This document shows, in pieces, positions 35,551 through 49,498 of a DNA stretch of 64,000 bases (position 1 is its first letter; every line of letters starts with the position of its first letter). Below the pieces are notes generated by a model that saw only the letters and a list, made by a program, of their open reading frames with translations, searched no databases and was not told the origin of the DNA. The stretch is from Burhinus oedicnemus (taxonomy: Eukaryota > Chordata > Aves > Charadriiformes > Burhinidae), in the NCBI GenBank assembly GCA_008921705.1, contig VFFE01006594.1, positions 1,015,835-1,079,834 of the forward strand, read 5' to 3'. The translations under genes and the position numbers were made by a program.

Positions 35551-38500
35551 CTCTGAGAGTCTTATGCTTCTGGAATTGCTTAACCTAAAGTATTTTAAAA
35601 AAATAAAATAAAAATGGCTAGAGCTACTCCAGGTTGCAGTTAATGCTCTCATAACACAAAATCAAGCTCTTGTTTTGAAGGCTTTATTTAATGTTTGTAA
35701 ACACTTTTACCCTTCTCCCGGTGTTTTGGGACCTTTGGCATCCAGAGTGTTGCTTCAAAATAGTATTGGGGTAGGGGGATAGAGGTTTTTGGGCAAACTT
35801 GGAATTTAAAAGCCAGCCAAGATAAATGCAGAAGGATTTTTTTGTTTTGTTTTGGAAGACTACCTCTCCCAATCAAAACAACCCCCACCTTCTAGAGAGA
35901 CCTGTGTGCTTCCCCCCTGTGCTCCCCCAAGAGACTGTGGTGACTAGTACTTGAGCAGGACAGTCTTTGAGCCTCAGGTATGGAATTCAGAGTAGTGACC
36001 TTGGGTAGCAACAGGGAGTGTGGAGTGCTGATCTGGTATCTATCCTGTGGGCAGATGATGCCTCTTGCGGTGCCATGGAAAGAACTGGCAGGAAACAAGT
36101 TTGGTTTAACAGAATTCACCTTAGTAGTCCATAGGTATCTAAGCAACTGGCTTCAGTAATGATGCAGCTATGAATGCTACTCCACAGACTCCTGAGTTGG
36201 TCCTTCTGGATATGTGTGTAAAGACTAAGTTGCTGCGAAATACTGAAATTATTTGAACTTTAAACCTGATGTATTGTGTCCATTTCATGTTCTGTTCTTG
36301 ATACTGAGCTTATCAGAGTGTCTTATTTATATATTTTTGATTATGAAAAGGGCCTTAGGCTTTTGCCTAGAGGGTTTAAGTCCTTCCAAACCTGTAAGTA
36401 TTGATATTATCTTTCCGTAAATAGATTATTTTGCAATGGATTATGAAGTGTGCTGCATGGGACCATTCACTGGTGAGAAAATGTATCCGAAGAGTAAGAT
36501 TTGCTGCATTGGAGCTACAGCTGCTGTTCCTGTTGGGAAGAGGCTGCCACTGAGCAGGATAGTAGTACAGTAATACAGAGTGCCTTCTTGTCTTTGCAGA
36601 GCTCTGCTGCTTGGATCTGGCAGGGTGATCTGTTTGCACCGGGGTGATACTATCTATTTTTGCTGAAAATAGCTTATCTGTTACTTCCAGGTAGGAATGA
36701 GAAGGAAAGGGAGGAGAATGGGATTCTGCTGGGTTGTCTTCCCTACATGGGGATGCATAGAGGATCTATTAAAAGAGGAAAAAACTGATTTGCATTCATG
36801 CTACTTCCCTGCTGTTCTCTGTGCCTCAGAGTGCTTTTAGCATGCTGAGAGATTGGAAGAAAGCGCTGATGAGGCTTCCTTCCCCCAGTGTGGCTTTTCT
36901 GCACATCAGCTATTGAGCTGCCAATAATCCCTGCACAGAAGTAACTGTCAAAGGAAAAATAATAGTCAAATATCCCCTTTTGAACACAGGATTCCTTGAA
37001 GAGGAGAATGATTACATGTGACTTACCTTTGCAATACAACTGCCTGGTTACCAAAGACCACATCAAAAGACAGTTAGGTCTTAAAAGGAAAACAGCCCCT
37101 TTTGGTGAAGGTTCAGATGGGCTTTGATGCAGATCTGCAAGTGACTTTTTCTCTGCATGGTTTCCCCTGATTAGTTTCTTGCCCCATTTTGTGCAGGAAC
37201 ACTGAAGGGCGTTGTTTTCCTTCTACCCACTTTCCTCTATGAGAGCACCAAAGCCTCTAAGGGATCGCAGGACTGGGAGAGGCTGCGACCACAGCCATTG
37301 CTTGCAGGAGAACATCCCAAGAAGAGGTCATGCTGTGAGAGGCGCTCTCATCTTCATTTATAGTCCTCCTCAGTTGCCTTGTAGAGGCAGGCTGAAAATG
37401 GGATGGTTCCTCTGGGAAAAGAAATTATTTTCTTGGGTTGTGTTAGTTTATGCCAAGGGTTATTATACTAACACACCAAGGAACAGGACAGTCCCTCATC
37501 CAGATATTGAAAGAGGCTACCTACATTGGAAATCTTAACATCTCTTAGGATAACCGTCTCCTTAGCTCTACAACAGATTAATGGCTTGGCTCTGTGTTTT
37601 AGCAGATAACAAAGTCCCAGGAAAGCGGAAACGCAGTTGCATGTCGTGTTTCCATGGGTCACCCAGATGACAGGTGAATGGTTTGGGTACTCGTGAACTC
37701 AGCCAGTTGCAGATAACCTGCAGGCTTCAAGGCTGTTTTCATGTATGTTAGTGGAATTCCTGAAATGGGATTTCTCTACCTAAATGTAGACTTTCCATGT
37801 TGCAGCTGGGCAACTTCATCTGCGTTACGTACCTTGTGACCCCTTTGCTGATGGTGGAAAGCAGCACCAGAGAATGTATTTCATCTGCTGTATTGTAGAT
37901 GTCCAGTTCAGGATGGGATTGGTCATGCTCTGCAGGCAGGAGGTTACCGCCATACAACCTCTGCACTGAAAATACAACGTTTATGTAAATCCTTATGGTC
38001 GTCTGTTATTCTCCAAGCTGTGGTATTTGGAGTGCGTTGGAGTTTCAGTCCTATCCTTTGCCCAGAGTTTGCACAGGTTTTGACAGCACCTGCACCTTGT
38101 TGCTTTTCATCAGTGAAATTATTAATTGTGCAAGCTGGCTTCTACATGAAATGGCAGAGTTTATTTCAACGTGAAATAGCTAGCTGTTTGTTGGATGGAA
38201 ACTGTTTACTGTTGTAAAGAAAACCTACTTTAATTGCAAGTGGAGCAGCTTGGTAGCAAAGAGGGGTGACAGGGAAACAAATGACTTCTTTAGAAACTTT
38301 CCAGCGGGGAAGAGTTCCTCCTTTCTGGATGGCAGTTCTCTGTGATACTCTATGTGGGTAGCAAATTATGACTTTTTTGTTTTCATTTCAGCTGTTGTGA
38401 CAAACGATGCAAATGTCACATGTCACAGAGCAGCGGGGCTCTCCGTTGTAAATTACTTTCCTTGAAAAAAGCAATCTGTTAAAATAAACAGATTGGCCAA

Positions 38501-39370
38501 CAAAAAGGAACTTAATGGCATACTTACAGCTAATGTGCTGCTAAATGCTGTCAGCTTGATGTTGCTGAAAGTTGGTGTAATACAAGGTAGGCCAAGTAAA
38601 GGCCAATGGTGTGATGCAGCAAACAGTGCTACCGACAAATCAGTAAGAGAACTGTGGACTACAAAAAAATGATGATTTTTGTGAATGTTTTGCAGCTGCC
38701 CCCTCTCAAGGCTGGGTTTGCTTGTGTCTCCTTGAGTCACTTTTGGTCCTGATGCCAGCGTGGGGGGCATATAATGAAGCATTGAAGAATGTAATTGGAA
38801 AAGAACACAGAAAGGAAATAAACCCTCCTTTCAAAGAAATACAAACAAATTATTAATTTCATTAAAATATCTGGAAAGCCTGGCAACAGCAGTGTTCCAG
38901 TCTAAAGCAGTATCTTTTACTCTGGCAGTTCCACTGATGGTTACAAAGCTAGAAGGTTTCTGAGTTCCATCTGATGAAAACCACTTTGGTGCAGGTCCTG
39001 TATTGACCTGATTCTGATTTAAACTGAATCATAGTAAACAGAGATGATGGATTTTGCGTGTTTTGTTTCTTAACCTTTTTATTTTCCAGTTTAGTGAATT
39101 AGGATGCTCCCCATATGTGCTGTCAGCCTGTGAAAGAGCAAGAGTTGCTGTTTCTGTTTTGTGCTTGTCATTGTAAACGATTATTGAGAACAATAGTGTG
39201 GGGGGTTTTCCTATATGATAATATAATACTCAGTATATTTTAAAACTATTACCATATGGTTCCTAGCTGGATGGATGCTCTTAAGACGACATCACATGTA
39301 AACAAATAGTCTTTCTCACTCTGAATCTAAAATGGGAAAAATTGTTAGGATGCACTTTTTTTCCCCCCTT
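35551..39370. other. Intergenic, no gene recognised
   Basis: Unique-looking sequence with only short, unrecognised frames on both strands. No CR1, LTR or tandem repeat stands out. Confidence 0.6.
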
Positions 39371-42300
39371 AGTCATAGAATAGTTTGGGTCAGAAGGGAC
39401 CTTTAAAAAAGGTCATCTAGTCCACCCCTCCCTGCAATAAGCAGGGACATCTTCAACTAGATCAAGTTGCTCAGAGCCCCGTCCAACCTGGCCTTGAATG
39501 TTTCCAGGGATGGGACATCTGTCATCTCTCTAGGCAACGTGTGCCAGTGTTTCACCACCCTTGTAAAAAATGTCTTCCTTCTATCTAGTTTAAATCTTCC
39601 CTCTTTTAGTTTAAAACCATTACCCCTTGTCCTATCACAACAGGCCCTGCTAAAAAGTTTGTCCTCATCTTTCCTGTAGGCCCCCTTTAAGTGCTGAAAG
39701 GCAGCAGTAAGGTCTCCCCGGCGCCTTCTCTTCTCCAGGCTGAACAACCCCAATTCTCACAGCTTGTCCTCATAGGAGAGGTGTTCCATCCCTCTGATCA
39801 TTTTTGTGGCCCTCCTCTGGACCTGCTCCAACAGGTCCATGTCTTTCCTGTGCTGAGGACTCCAGAGCTGGATGCAGTACTCCAGGTGGGGTCTCACAAG
39901 AGCAGAGTAGAGGAGCAGAATCACTTCCCTTGACCTGCTGGCCACACTTCTGATGAAATCCAGGATGCAGTTGGCTTTCTGGGCTGCAAGTGCACATTGC
40001 CAGGTCATGTTGAGCTTCTCATCAACGAACGGATCCAAGTTCTTCACAGGGATGTTTTCAATCCCTTCATCCCCCAGCCTGTATTGATCCTGGGGGTTGC
40101 CCAGACCCAGGTGCAGGATCCTGCACTTGGCCTTGTTCAACCTCATGAGGTTCACATAGGCCCAGTTCTCAAGCTTGTTGAAGTCCCTCTGAATGACATC
40201 CCATCCCTCAGGCATGTCAGCCACACTGCTCAGCTTGGTGTCATCTGCAAACTGGCTGAGGGTGCACTCGGTCCCACTGTCTATGACATTGATGAAGATA
40301 TTAAACAGTACTGGTCCCAATACAGACCCCTGAGGGACACCTCATCACTGATCTCCATCTGGACGTTGAGCTGTTGACCTCTGCCCTCTGGATGTGATGA
40401 CCCAGCCAGTTCCTCATCCACCAAACGGTCCACCCATTAAATCCGTATCTCACCAATTTAGAGAGAAAGATGTTGGGGGGGACCGTGCCAAAGGCCTTAC
40501 AGAGTTCCAGATAGATGACATCTGTAGCTCTTCTCGTGTCCACTGATGTAGTCATTCCATCATAGAAGGCCACTAGGTTGATCAGGCAGGACTTACCCTT
40601 GATTGAAGCCATGCTGGGTGTCTCAAATCATGTTCCTGTCCTCCATGTGCCTTAGCATAACTTCCACTATGTTCAGGGTCCTTAGGTGATCACAAACCTG
40701 ATCTTCTCTTACAGTGGGAGGGACTTTTCTCCCTCAGTCCCTGCCTTGCAGTCCATCCATGCCAGAGGTGTGGGAGGAGAGGTTGCCAGTGGCAAAAAGT
40801 TGTTGGGTACCTCAGCCTTCTCCTCACCCGTTGTTACCAGTTTGCCAGTCCTGTTCGTCATGGGGGGCACATGTTCTTTGACCTTCCTTTTCTGGCTGAC
40901 ATACCTGTAGAAGCCCTTCTTACTTTTCTTTGCGTCCCTTGCCAAGTTCAGCTCCAGCTGCACCTTGGCCTTCCTGACCCCATCCCTACACAACGGAGCA
41001 GCGTCCTTATACTCTTCCCAGGATAGTTGTCCCTGCTTCCACTGCCCATGCATTTCCTCCTTGCCCTTTAGTTTGACCAGCAGGTCTGGACTCAGCCATG
41101 CTGGTCTCTTGCCTTCCTTTCCTGTTTTCTTACACCTGGGGATCAAGAGTCCTTGTGTTCTATGGAAAGTGTCCTTCAACATCGGCCAGCTCTGTTCTGC
41201 TCCCTTGTCCCTGAGAACAGTTTCCCAGGGGGTCCTCTTGACTAACTCCTTGACCAGCTGGAAGTTTGCTTTCCTAAAATTCATGCTCCTGGCTTTACTC
41301 TTTGCCTGACCCATATCCTTCAGAACTGCAAACTCCACCAGTGTGTGATCACTGCAGCCCAGGCTGCCTCCAATCCTGATGTCACCAATCAGCTTGCTTG
41401 CACTGATGACCAACAAGTCCAGTATCACATCCCCTCTGGTAGGGCTGTCTATTACCTGGCTTAAGAATTTATCCTCAATGCACCCCAGGAGTCTTCTGGA
41501 TTGCCTACAGCTTGCTGTGCTACTTTTCCAGCAGATGTCAGGGGGGTTGAAGTCCCCCAGGAGGATGAGAGCCTGTCAGCGCGATGCCTCCCATAGCTGG
41601 AGTAAGAAGGCTTCATCAGTAGGCTCCTCTTGATCAGCTGGCCTGTAGTAGATTCCAAACACGAGGTTCCCTTTGTTGCCTCGGTCCCTTATTCTTACCC
41701 ATAAGCTTTCAACCTGCTTGTGGCTATTCTTCAGAAACAGCTCTTCACACTCTATCCATTTCTTGATGTAGGGCCTCTGCCCCTCCTTTGCCTGTCCCTT
41801 CTAAACAGCCTGTAGCCATTGACAGCTGCGCTCCAGTCATGGGATTCATCCTACCAGGTTTCAGTAATGGCAACCAGGTCATAGCTTTCTAGCAGCACAG
41901 TGGCTTCCAACTCCTCCTGTTTGTTGTCCATGCGGCATGCATTGGTGTAGAGGCACTTCAGCTGGGCTGTCAGCTGTGTCACCTTCTTAGAAGAATACCT
42001 CTTAATTCCTTTGGGGCATTTCACTGGTGTTCCCCTCTTGGCTCATATTACCTCAGGAGCCCCTGGCTCATCTCTGTAAGACTTCAAGTGGGCTGCAGTG
42101 TAGCGAGCATGTCTCAGGGCAGCAGGCTGAGGGCCCTCGCTAGCACCCTGCCCCTCTAACCTTGGCATGTCATCCCACAGCTTGTCACGGGCAAGCCTGA
42201 TACCATCCCCCTCCCCCTTCAAGCCTAGTTTAAAGCTCTGTCAATAAGCCCAGCTACCTGGTGAGCAAAGACCCTCTTCCCCCTTGGAGAAAGGTGAATC

Positions 42301-42570
42301 CCATGTGGCACCAGCAAGCCTGGTGCTGTGTAGACCATCCCATTATTGTAAAACCCAAAATTGTGGTGGTGACACCAGCCACGAAGCCATGTATTAATAG
42401 ACTGGGTCTGTCTGTTTCTTCCAGTGTCACTACCCACAACTGGAAGGATAGAGGAAAAAATAACCTGTGCTCCAGATTCCCTTACCAACCATCCCAAAGC
42501 CCTGAAAGTCTCTTTTGATTGCTCTTGACTATGCGTTGCGGCTTCATTGCCAGCTACGTGGAAGAGCAAT
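39371..42570 (-). mobile_element. CR1 retrotransposon, 3.2 kb, ORF1 C-terminus plus ORF2, degenerate
   Basis: The longest CR1 here, with its 3' end near 39371 (AGTCATAGAATAG on plus). In element order it holds: the C-terminal ORF1 esterase-like region (42569-42225); the ORF2 endonuclease with a GDFNPPDICW motif near 41530-41565 and SDH (GCSDHTLVEF) in the frame 41428-40709; and reverse transcriptase in frames 40612-40301 and 40320-39757 with the catalytic FADD. The C-terminal frame 39753-39457 follows a stop. The frame is broken in several places, and an internal deletion near 40660-40675 joins DHLRTLNI directly to VMLRHMED, removing the N-terminal RT block. It is 5'-truncated inside ORF1 and not functional. 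Confidence 0.95.
42225..42569 (-). pseudogene. CR1 ORF1 C-terminal esterase-like remnant
   Basis: A 114-codon open frame ending in RVFAHQVAGLIDRALN, the conserved C-terminus of the SGNH-type esterase domain of CR1 ORF1. The block LFHVAGNEA corresponds to the GxND region. The catalytic Asp-x-x-His block reads HGIHLSPRGK, so the Asp is replaced by His while the His is kept. It belongs to the 39371-42570 element and lacks the N-terminal half with the nucleophile Ser. It is not a host gene. Confidence 0.85.
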
Positions 42571-45500
42571 AATGGTTAATTACTGGTAGTCTGTGTTTCA
42601 CTTTGATTATGTGACGGCAATTATTAGTGCAGGTTATTTATTTATTATTTGACTACTTCCTTTAAAAGACCCTTCCAGCCACAATGGAAGATAGAATGTT
42701 AGGTACTTACTCACTGTGTGGTTACCATATGGTTTCATAGGTTTTGTTCGCTTCTTCCTCTTTGAACTAAGCGTGCAGCCTTCTGTTGCTTTCTGTTGTG
42801 GCAGTAATCTTGTATATGTCATGGTGAGGTGGCCCTGAATGTTGTGGAAGAGACTTTTTCATATAATCCACCACCAAAATAATTTGTCTTGTGTCATCAA
42901 TTCATGGAAATCAGGTTAAAAATGTTCTGATGAAAGCCCCTTAAATGTAAGTCTCCAAGATACACTATGACTCACACACACTTGTGATCTGGTCTAGCCG
43001 AGTCATGAATCTCTGTTTCAGTTCCTGTAGTTTTTTTAGGAAGGATTTAGGGAATCATCTGACCTAGCTCTGTGAGTGGGGTGATTGGGACTCTGACACC
43101 CACGTGCAGTCCATAAGCCTGGGCATGGCTTTGTAGGAGACATGGTTGTCCACATTGCACGAGTGCCACTGCATGCCCGGAGTTTTGCCACACTGACAGC
43201 TGCGATGAGCTCAGGTGAAGTTGACGGTAATTCCCGTGGTGATCAGAGTTCCTCACGGGGCAGCACCCACGCTTTGCGCTTGTGAAAGCAGAACCAGAGG
43301 GCAAGCGCAGAGACTCGGAGCCTGGAAGGCTCCTGCTGCCAGGAAGCACCTGTTTAAGAAAGAAACAGGCTGCTGCAGGACAAGCGTCTTCTGATGTACC
43401 AGGGTTTCTGTCCTCTGATCTTGCCCACATTTGGAACCGTCTTTGACTCAGTGCACGTTGTGGTTTTTGCATATTTTATCTCACATCCTCATCTAATCTT
43501 ATTCTGGGTAAAGTTTGCTGGTAACTTCCTTTTGATACGTTCATGATGGGGTGATTGCTCTTATTTTCTCCAGGTTGTAAGAAAATGCAGAGAGAACAGT
43601 GGTGGCACAGAGGGTTAGAATAAAAGGCAGGAGAGGTTCTGCATTTTCTCAACATGCATTTTCTCTTTGCATGGATGCTGTGGAAATGTGTAAACGTTAG
43701 AAAAAATAAAAAACCACCCTTAGCTGTTGGTGCTGCCATCCATGAATGGCTCACTACACTTGGCAGTATCGTGCCTCGGATGTTGCAAGCACAGCAATGC
43801 CGTAGTTCTTTTGCAAACTGTGGTCTACAGCTTTTGAGATACTTTGCTTTCAATACTGTTTTTTATCCTTAACCTTCATTTTTAACTGTTCTTCAGTTTG
43901 CTGCTTTGAATTAGTACTCCGACATGTGTCATATTAAGTAATTGCTCCCCATGTTTGGTGTATGTGCACGATGAAAAATACTCATATCTTGAACAAACAT
44001 CCCTTCTTTTAACCACTCTTAGCCACTGTTGAAACATACTGCTCTTTTCTGTATATCAGTTCTGCCAGGCCTTTAGTCCCATATGATGCTATCCTCTCTG
44101 CGAGTAAATAAGCTCCATTTTCCTGTGCTTATAAACACGGGATGGAGTATTTCAGGGTTCACCACAAGATATCTATAACAAATAGGAAAATTTTACTGCC
44201 ATTACTTTTCCTTCCTCCCGATATTGCTGTCTGTGCAGTCAAAACTGTCTCAGCCTTCATTGCTGCACAAAGCAAACGTTCTTCATTTTCTCTCACCTCC
44301 GAATCTCCAGTTCTACTGACTCCTACAACTAAATGGTTGTTCCCAATTTTTTTTCTCTACACATGCAATTAGATTTTATTTTGTATTAAAAATGTTTCCA
44401 TTTCCTCCTAACCTCTTTGAACCCTTCTTACAGGATCCTGTCGCTAGCAGAGATACGAGCAGTAGTTGAGGGAAAAGTGTATTTATTTATTTATTAACAG
44501 TAATATTTTGCTTCCTGTCTTCTAAATGCCAGTTATGTCAGACTGTCCTTATTATTGGCATTATTGACCACCCACGCAAGGAACACCATCAATATTTTTT
44601 GCTGTTTTTCTCCACAATCTTTGTGTCTCTCTTTTTCTTTCCTAGCATTTTTTTGGGGCATCCTTTTTAAGAACTATTAAATGTTCAACCCACAAGAGGA
44701 AACGCTCTGTTTTTGCTGATCTTAGAAACAGTGAATCAATTTATAGAAACTGGCAGTTTTGTCACTTAATAACGTTGCTGGAGGAATCTACGGCACATCA
44801 GCTTGTCATTCTGTTTAGAGGGTAGGATTTGTCTCACTTAACTGTGGCTCTCTACAAGTTATACATACCTCCGAGCCACCCCGAGAGTCAGACAGACATC
44901 TCCAGAGGATGCTTGTGTCTCTCGGCTTCCAAAGAGGAAGCTTAGCTGACTAACTGTAAATTATGCCCCAAAACTTTAGACTTGTGGATGGACATGAGGT
45001 CAATCCAATGTTGGCACCTTACGGCTTTTGAACTGCATGCGGCTTTCTGGCTCCTCAGGACTGGATCCTGTGCTCATGGTACATCGTGCGCTGGGCTGTG
45101 GGGCTGGGTTTGAAGGTTTGCTGCCCAGTCATCTGAATCCTGGGAGGAGATGAACCAGCAAAGACTGTTGTACAGCTGAGTCACTTGGGGTGACCCAGCC
45201 CAGTGAAATCTGCGTTTGCAGGTCTGTTGGATAACTCCTAGGGCTGTCCCATGTTCATTTCCCTCACTCTTGCAACTCTTGGCTGTATGATGATTTTGAT
45301 ACATGGCTTGTAGGGTCTGGAAGATGAGTGGCTTCTGCAACTGGTGTAAGTGAAGAGAAAAATAATAATGGTGGATGGGACAATTTATTTTAACGTGACC
45401 GTGCTCCAAACTTGGAGCAAACTCAAAGCTATAATAAAGTCTTTCACCTTCAGGACTAGACGCTACTAAATTGAAAATAAAGGCATTATTTCTGGTTGTG

Positions 45501-48440
45501 GCGTGGGATTGGCAGACTGACATTTCTGTTGGCAGGCAACAAAAAAGCTGCTGCCCTTCACTGGAGGGAGGCTGTTACGTTCTTGGCCTGAAAGAAATAT
45601 AGTGCCTCATCCATATTGGAGACTTGCCTCAATGTCGTAAATCAAGTATCTTTTGGGAAAGCAGCTCAGATTCTTTGCTAAGCTGCTTTTGCAGTCTCTA
45701 GCTCTCTGTACAGCTTGGGAAACTGGGCCAGAACAGATACTGGTAATGGTGTATCAGATCTTCTAGGCAGTTTGAAGCAGATTTGGCAGGGTTGTATCCA
45801 GAACACACTAGTAAATGGAAAAGACTTCTGTGAAATTCATTGAACAGGCAACGGGGCCTCAGTCCAGTGGCTGCTGGTCTGGTTCTCCACCATATGAGAT
45901 GCATAGGTTTTATTAGCAATGGGCAGTATTTGTGTAGGGTGCATGATGGGTGTCCGGGGAAGTGGGGAGGCCCCTTGTACTGGAGCGCAGGCCTCAGCTA
46001 AACTTGAGAGTAAGATGCAGCTGCCGCAGGATGAGCACCCGTTGTGTGCACAAGACACGTCTACCTGGGGCAAGCCTGTGCTGTGCTGAGACCTGTGCTG
46101 AGGCCACACCAATTTATTTCTTGAGACTAGCCCTTTAGCTAATGGTTGATAGGGCCTATATAGATAAAGAGCATCTAACCATAGATTCCGGCCCTTTACA
46201 ATGCTGTAGGCTTATCACTGGTCACTTCACTTGGGATTTTGACATCTGTACTGGTTTGAGGTAAAACAGAACTGATTTTCTGTTCAGTAATTTTACTTTT
46301 CAGCCTCTTCTAACTAACTGAACTCTCTGAAATTAACAACATATTTTTAAGACACTAGTCCGCTCCCAGAGTGATAAGATCTGATTGTTTCTAATTTATG
46401 CCACGAAATGGGATGCAGAGAGGTTCTTGCTTATCCTTATTGCTATAACACCCAAGGGCAGCAAAATTTGTTATTTGCCCCGTTGGAGGGTGGGAATCGG
46501 AAAAGCGTAGAGGGGTCACACCTGCAGGGAGGAGCGGACAGGACATCCGTTGTTCATTTCAGTGGCTGGTCCGGCCCAAACCACAACAACACCAAAGCAC
46601 ATATGTAAGTACTGAGGGTCCAGTCTGTTGAAGCTGGAATCACTCAGGTGTGGGAAGATACTGTTCAACGTCTCCTTGCAGAAATGTTCTGGATAGAGAG
46701 TTCATGGTATGTGAGGTACAGCACCAACACTGAGTAAGGTGAATGTTCGTTTAACCTAGAGGATGAGGACATTTTGTGGGCACAGGATCATTTTGACCAA
46801 ATGATAATACAAGTTTCTCCTTATGATGTGGAAAAGCTGGTTTTTCTGTCACAAACGTGACAGATTCTGGCATGATATTGAGACCATGGGAAGTTTCCAC
46901 CCCTGTTGTTTTGGTGTGTCCTCTACCTGAGGACATACCTCTACCTCTACCTCGCTCATCCTCGTATGGCTGCAGACCCCCTTGCTGACCTGATGTTTAG
47001 CCTCTACTCATGTGGGTGAAGAAGTCTGCTGGAGGAACTCATTCATTGAGGGAGCTGCTGGCAGACAGCATCAGTGGCGGCAAAGGGTTGATACCAGCCA
47101 AGTCTGGCACCAGGAGAGATTTGGGTTCACACCAGCAACAGGGAGCTGTGATGCTTTTCAAAATCAGTTTGGCACTGGACACGAAAATAACTGTCATCAC
47201 AGCACAGTGCTAAGCCCAGCTACTCATCCTGAACACTCAGTGCCGTGGGAAGGAGGCCTAAAAAATTGTCAGAAGCCCACATCTGGCAAAAAGGGAAAGG
47301 GAAGCGGAGCCAGTGGGGAAGGGGAGGCAGGATGAAAAGTCACAGTGGTTGAAATGGGATGTAAGCTTTTTTGAACAGGGATGTTACCTATATGTGAGGG
47401 ATGCCTGCTGCTGTGGGGCTTTACTTAGAGTGCAAAGGATGGATGGGTCAAACAGGGAATTGTGAGAGAAAACAGTATTTGGGTGTTAAAAAACGGGCTG
47501 ATGCGAGGGGAGTGATGAGTCAGCAAGAGAGAGGGTAGGGAAATGAAGGAAGCCTGAGAATTGACTTCTAAGAAATTTAAAGAAAGAAAGAACGAAAGAA
47601 AGAAAGATGCCTTAAAACCTTATCAAACGAACCAACTATATTAAAACCTTGTGGGGGCGTGTGGTCCTTTATGGATATTAAGGCAGGCAGCAAGATGCAG
47701 GGATGTGCCTTGCCAGTACTCTTTGAGCTCTGATGGTGGGTGTTGCTGTGAAAATCAGAGATGCTTTGGTTGATGAGCTTGAGAGACTGTGTTTTGTTGC
47801 TTTGACTAACCTACTGAAAGCTTTGGATTCTGCGTGGTTTTCCTTATGATCTTGGGTTTTTTTTGGAAATGTTGTATGACTTAGTTGGCAGAGGGGTGTA
47901 GTTTTTTGCATTTCAAAATGGACATTGAATAAACTGGGGAAAAAAATCTCTATAGCTCAATAGCAGATAGAAGTCAAGAAATTTCCCTTTCAACTGCCTT
48001 CAAACAAAGCCATCTTCATTAACATGCATATTTCAGAACACATACTTAATCTTCATCCTTAATCTTAACATAGATGATGGATTTAAGTCAGGAGGCAACA
48101 AGGTTAAGTCAACATATGAATGGCTGTGTATATTCCTTTCACCAAAGAGCACATTTATCTTGATGACGTCTCTGTTTTAGCTCCAGCAATGTACTTTTCC
48201 AGGGGAGATATGGGGAGGGACAGCTACTCACCTGACTGTCCATAAAACAAACCTGACTCTGATGTTGTATTAGTTCTTCTTAAGCAAAGCATGAATGTGT
48301 GTTCTTTTAGATGAACATATAAACTGAATCACAATTCAAGGATCATCTTTACTTGAACTTTAAAATATCATAATTTATCCTGTGGTACATGTGTGTCATT
48401 TCTCAATAATTCTAACTGAATTTGGATAGCCCTCTACAGA
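42571..48440. other. Intergenic, no gene recognised
   Basis: Only short unrecognised frames. It contains a TATTTATTTATT run near 44480-44497 and an AAAG microsatellite at 47579-47606. No CR1 sequence is evident. Confidence 0.6.
47579..47606. repeat. (AAAG)n microsatellite
   Basis: Seven AAAG units with one ACG interruption in the middle. Confidence 0.85.
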
Positions 48441-48444
48441 GATG

Positions 48445-49498
48445 ATGGGCTCAGTGGACAAGCGGAGGACGATCGGTGTTGTTTATCCTGCCTTTAGGAA
48501 GTGGACAGTGAGGTGGTCTGAAAACTGCCTGAACACCTGGGCCCAGAGTCATGTCCAGCTGGAGGCCAGTCACTAGTGGTGGCCCAGGGGTCGATACTGG
48601 GGCCAGTACTGTTTAACCTCATCATTAATGAACCTGGATGATTGGGCAGAGTGCTCTGTCAGCACATTTGCAAATGATACAAACCCGTGAGGAGTGGCTG
48701 ATACACCAGAGGGTTCTGCTGCCATCCAGAGGGACATCAACAGGCCAGAGAAATGTGCTGACAGGAGCCTCATGGAGTCCAACAAAGGGGTATGCCAAGT
48801 GTTGCCCCTGGGCAGGAGTAGCCCTATGCACTGCTACAGGCGGGAGCCAACCCCAGAAAAGGCCCTTGGACACCAAGTTGACCATGAGCCAGCAATGTGC
48901 CCATGTGGCAAATGTGGCCACCAGCCTCCTGGGCTGTGTTAGGCTAGGCGTTGCCAGCAGGGCAAGGGATGTGATCCTTCCCCTTTGCTCAGCCCTGCGG
49001 AGATACGTCTGAGTGCTGTGTCCAGAGCTGGGCTCCCCAGTACAGGAAAGACACAGACATACTGGGGCAAGTCCAGTAAAGGGCCACAAAAGATGGTTAA
49101 GGAACTGGAGCATCTGTTGTATGAGAAAAGGCTTGAGAGAGCTGGGATTATTCAGTCTGGAGAAGGGAAGGCTCAGGGAGACCTCACCCATCTGTGAACA
49201 CTTGACTAAGGGGGAGTAAAGAAGATAGAGCCAGACGGCCCTCACTGCTTCCCAGTGTTGGGACAGGAAATTCCACTTAAACATAACAAACCCCCAACAT
49301 TTTATTCTGAGGATGCTTAAACACTGGAGCAGGTTGCCCAGAGAGGTTGTGGAGTCTCCACCCTTGGAGATACAGAAAACCTGAGTGGACACAGCCCTGA
49401 GCAACATGTTGTAGGTGACCCTGCTTTGAGCAAGGGGTTGGACTAGGCCCCCTCTAGAGGACCCTTCCCACCTCAGCCATGACGTGATTCTGTGGGTA
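48445..49498 (+). mobile_element. Degenerate CR1 retrotransposon, 5'-truncated
   Basis: Plus-orientation CR1 starts around ACGATCGGTGTTGTTTATCC and runs through GGTCGATACTGGGGCCAGTA (the SVLGP block). The catalytic region reads as FANDTN. It continues through the LFSLEKGRLRE block near 49150 and ends with GGACTAGGCCCCCTCTAGAG and GTGATTCTGTGGG near 49495. Coding frames are split by many stops and shifts, so this copy is clearly older than those at 16.2 and 51.1 kb. Confidence 0.92.

Noticed and set aside
45074..45523. 149-codon minus-strand frame in the intergenic region
   Set aside because: No family resemblance, no splice or promoter context. It is not reported as a gene.
47579..47606. Tandem units considered as a CRISPR-like array
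   Set aside because: Simple AAAG microsatellite in vertebrate DNA, with no spacers or long repeats.
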